Program-made: the position numbers and the translations under genes
Shown here: positions 62,943 to 64,000 of the stretch, piece by piece
How the letters are laid out: each line of letters opens with the position of its first letter
Position numbering within the stretch: the stretch's first letter is position 1
NCBI RefSeq assembly: GCF_040147005.1
Contig: NZ_JAMSHO010000001.1
Coordinates: 2,914,001 to 2,978,000, forward strand
Length of the DNA: 64,000 bases
Reading direction: 5' to 3'
Origin: Halomonas sp. H10-9-1
GTDB lineage: Bacteria > Pseudomonadota > Gammaproteobacteria > Pseudomonadales > Halomonadaceae
Notes under the pieces: model-generated
Seen by the model: only the letters and a program-made list of their open reading frames with translations
Told to the model about the DNA's origin: nothing
The model's database searches: none

Positions 62943-64000
62943 TCAGCGGCCATTGCGCGCCTCCCACTCCGCCGCCGCTCGCTGGCCGCGTGCCTGGTCG
63001 ACGGCCAGACAGACCAGGATAGCGATGATGAACAGCGCGGCGCAGAGCAGGATCGAGGCCTGCAGCCCCACTACCGACTGCAGCAGGCCGAGGGCCACGA
63101 TACCGAACACGCCGGCCAGCTTGTTGGCCAGGCCCCAGAAGCCGAAGAACTCGGCGGCCTTGCGGGTGGGCGAGAACAGTCCCACCAGGGCGCGGCTGGC
63201 GGACTGACTGGAGCCCAGCGATAGCCCCGCCAGGCAGCCCACGACGAGGAAGAGATGCTGGGCCTCCCAGCCGAGGCCAAGGCGGGTATTGAGCACGGCG
63301 GTGACCTCGGGAGTGGCCCAGATGGCAATGATGGCCGCCACCCAGAGCCCCAGGGTGAAGAGATAGGTAACCTTGGTGCCGATGCGGTCCTGGAGGAAGC
63401 CGAAGCCCAGCGCCCCTGCCGCCGCGGTGACCTGCACGATGATGAACATCAGGTTTCGGATCGATTCGTCCCAGCCGATCACCTGGGCACCATAGATGAA
63501 GGCGAAGGCGATGATGATGTAGACCCCGGCCATGGAGAACAGCAGCGAGACCAGAAAGATGCCCAGGTCGCGGAAGCGCTTGAGCTCATGGAGGGTGGTG
63601 GAGACCCGCTCCCAGGCGATCTCGCGGTAGGGCTTGCCCGGCGGCTGGGGGATGCCGCGCTCCTTCACCCACAGGAAGGTGGGGATGGCGGTGACCAGGA
63701 AGAAGGCCGCCGCGAAGGGCCCCACCCAGCGGATGCGCTCGAAGTTCTCTGCGCTGGCCTCGCCCAGCGCCACCAGGGTGAAGCCAGCGGCGAAGAGCCC
63801 GCCCACGTAGCCCAGCGCCCAGCCGAAGCCCGAGATCTTGCCCAGGTCCTCCGGCGGCCCGAGGTCGGGCAGGAAGGCGGCGATGAATGACTCCCCCATG
63901 GAGTAGGCGTAGTTGGAGACCACGATCAGCACGAGGCCCAGTACCACGTAGCCCGGCGCCACGAAGTAGAGCATGGCGGTGGTGGCCACGGTGGCCAGGT
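62943..64000 (-). CDS. UMF1/Atg22-like MFS transporter, N-terminus beyond window
   Basis: The frame is open to the right edge, giving at least 352 residues with about ten helices. Motifs include ESFIAAFLPDLGPPEDLGKISGFGWALGYVGGL, the UMF1-type MFS hallmark, QVTAAAGALGFGFLQDRIGTK and GSSQSASRALVGLFSPTRKAAEFFGFWGLANK. Roughly 100 N-terminal residues are missing compared with the family. The GTG at 63989 is not taken as a start because the frame continues upstream with LAT codons. The substrate is unknown. Confidence 0.88.
   Translation of the reverse strand, partial: LATVATTAMLYFVAPGYVVLGLVLIVVSNYAYSMGESFIAAFLPDLGPPEDLGKISGFGWALGYVGGLFAAGFTLVALGEASAENFERIRWVGPFAAAFFLVTAIPTFLWVKERGIPQPPGKPYREIAWERVSTTLHELKRFRDLGIFLVSLLFSMAGVYIIIAFAFIYGAQVIGWDESIRNLMFIIVQVTAAAGALGFGFLQDRIGTKVTYLFTLGLWVAAIIAIWATPEVTAVLNTRLGLGWEAQHLFLVVGCLAGLSLGSSQSASRALVGLFSPTRKAAEFFGFWGLANKLAGVFGIVALGLLQSVVGLQASILLCAALFIIAILVCLAVDQARGQRAAAEWEARNGR

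Overview
The window is 64 kb of GC-rich DNA in which about 63 protein-coding genes, one tRNA gene and one insertion sequence can be supported. Gene content suggests a halophilic gammaproteobacterium of the Halomonas group: an NhaD-type Na+/H+ antiporter, a complete succinyltransferase (AST/aru) arginine operon with separate alpha and beta succinyltransferase subunits, FabV enoyl reductase, the queA-tgt-yajC-secDF cluster, ZapE, and DUF3581, DUF3422, DUF1289 and DUF3820 proteins. This assignment is inferred from gene content; no rRNA or other definitive marker lies in the window.

Layout. 1-1100: two small cassettes with attC-like recombination sites, the edge of an integron cassette array or of a cluster of attC sites without an integrase, next to a decayed coding fragment. 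1104-5126: a lipoprotein, then a two-subunit molybdenum hydroxylase (2Fe-2S subunit plus Tat-exported molybdopterin subunit) followed by the scar of a deleted xdhC/mocA pair. 5175-8805: metal homeostasis, with a MerR-family regulator, its operator-promoter, a Zn/Cd/Pb P-type ATPase and a ZIP transporter. 8845-13672: nitroreductase NfsA, a CbiX-like protein with a one-sided active site, ArfB ribosome rescue factor and several DUF proteins. 13893-15371: nhaD.

15611-20952: a tightly packed four-gene unit made of a small PstS-like periplasmic protein, an outer-membrane beta-barrel, a membrane sensor with PAS, GGDEF and EAL domains, and an acyltransferase of the exosortase-associated, autoinducer-synthase-like family. 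This is the best candidate for an undescribed signalling system. 20959-30222 is a long minus-strand block: the ast operon (astC-aruF-astA-astD-astB) continues with a 4-bp overlap into zapE, then a TRIC channel and a lipoprotein. 30390-34834: a methyltransferase, a GlxA-type AraC regulator, fabV, a DUF7079-like protein and a glutathione peroxidase. 34889-39379: a moxR / DUF58 / transglutaminase operon with a Nudix hydrolase.

39494-42051: an AidB-like acyl-CoA dehydrogenase gene split by an 829-bp IS5-family (IS427-like) element with a CTAG target duplication. 42081-49447: LysE exporter, Rnk, a 51-residue membrane protein, tRNA-Leu(CAA), and queA-tgt-yajC-secD-secF closed by a strong terminator. 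49535-57178: META lipoprotein, gloA, tag, a DUF457 membrane protein, azoR, a lysozyme-inhibitor-like lipoprotein, and the divergent metE/metR pair. 57181-64000: an RstAB-like two-component system, small proteins including DUF3565, nitronate monooxygenase, a retropepsin-like protease, a TSUP exporter and a UMF1-type MFS transporter cut by the window edge.
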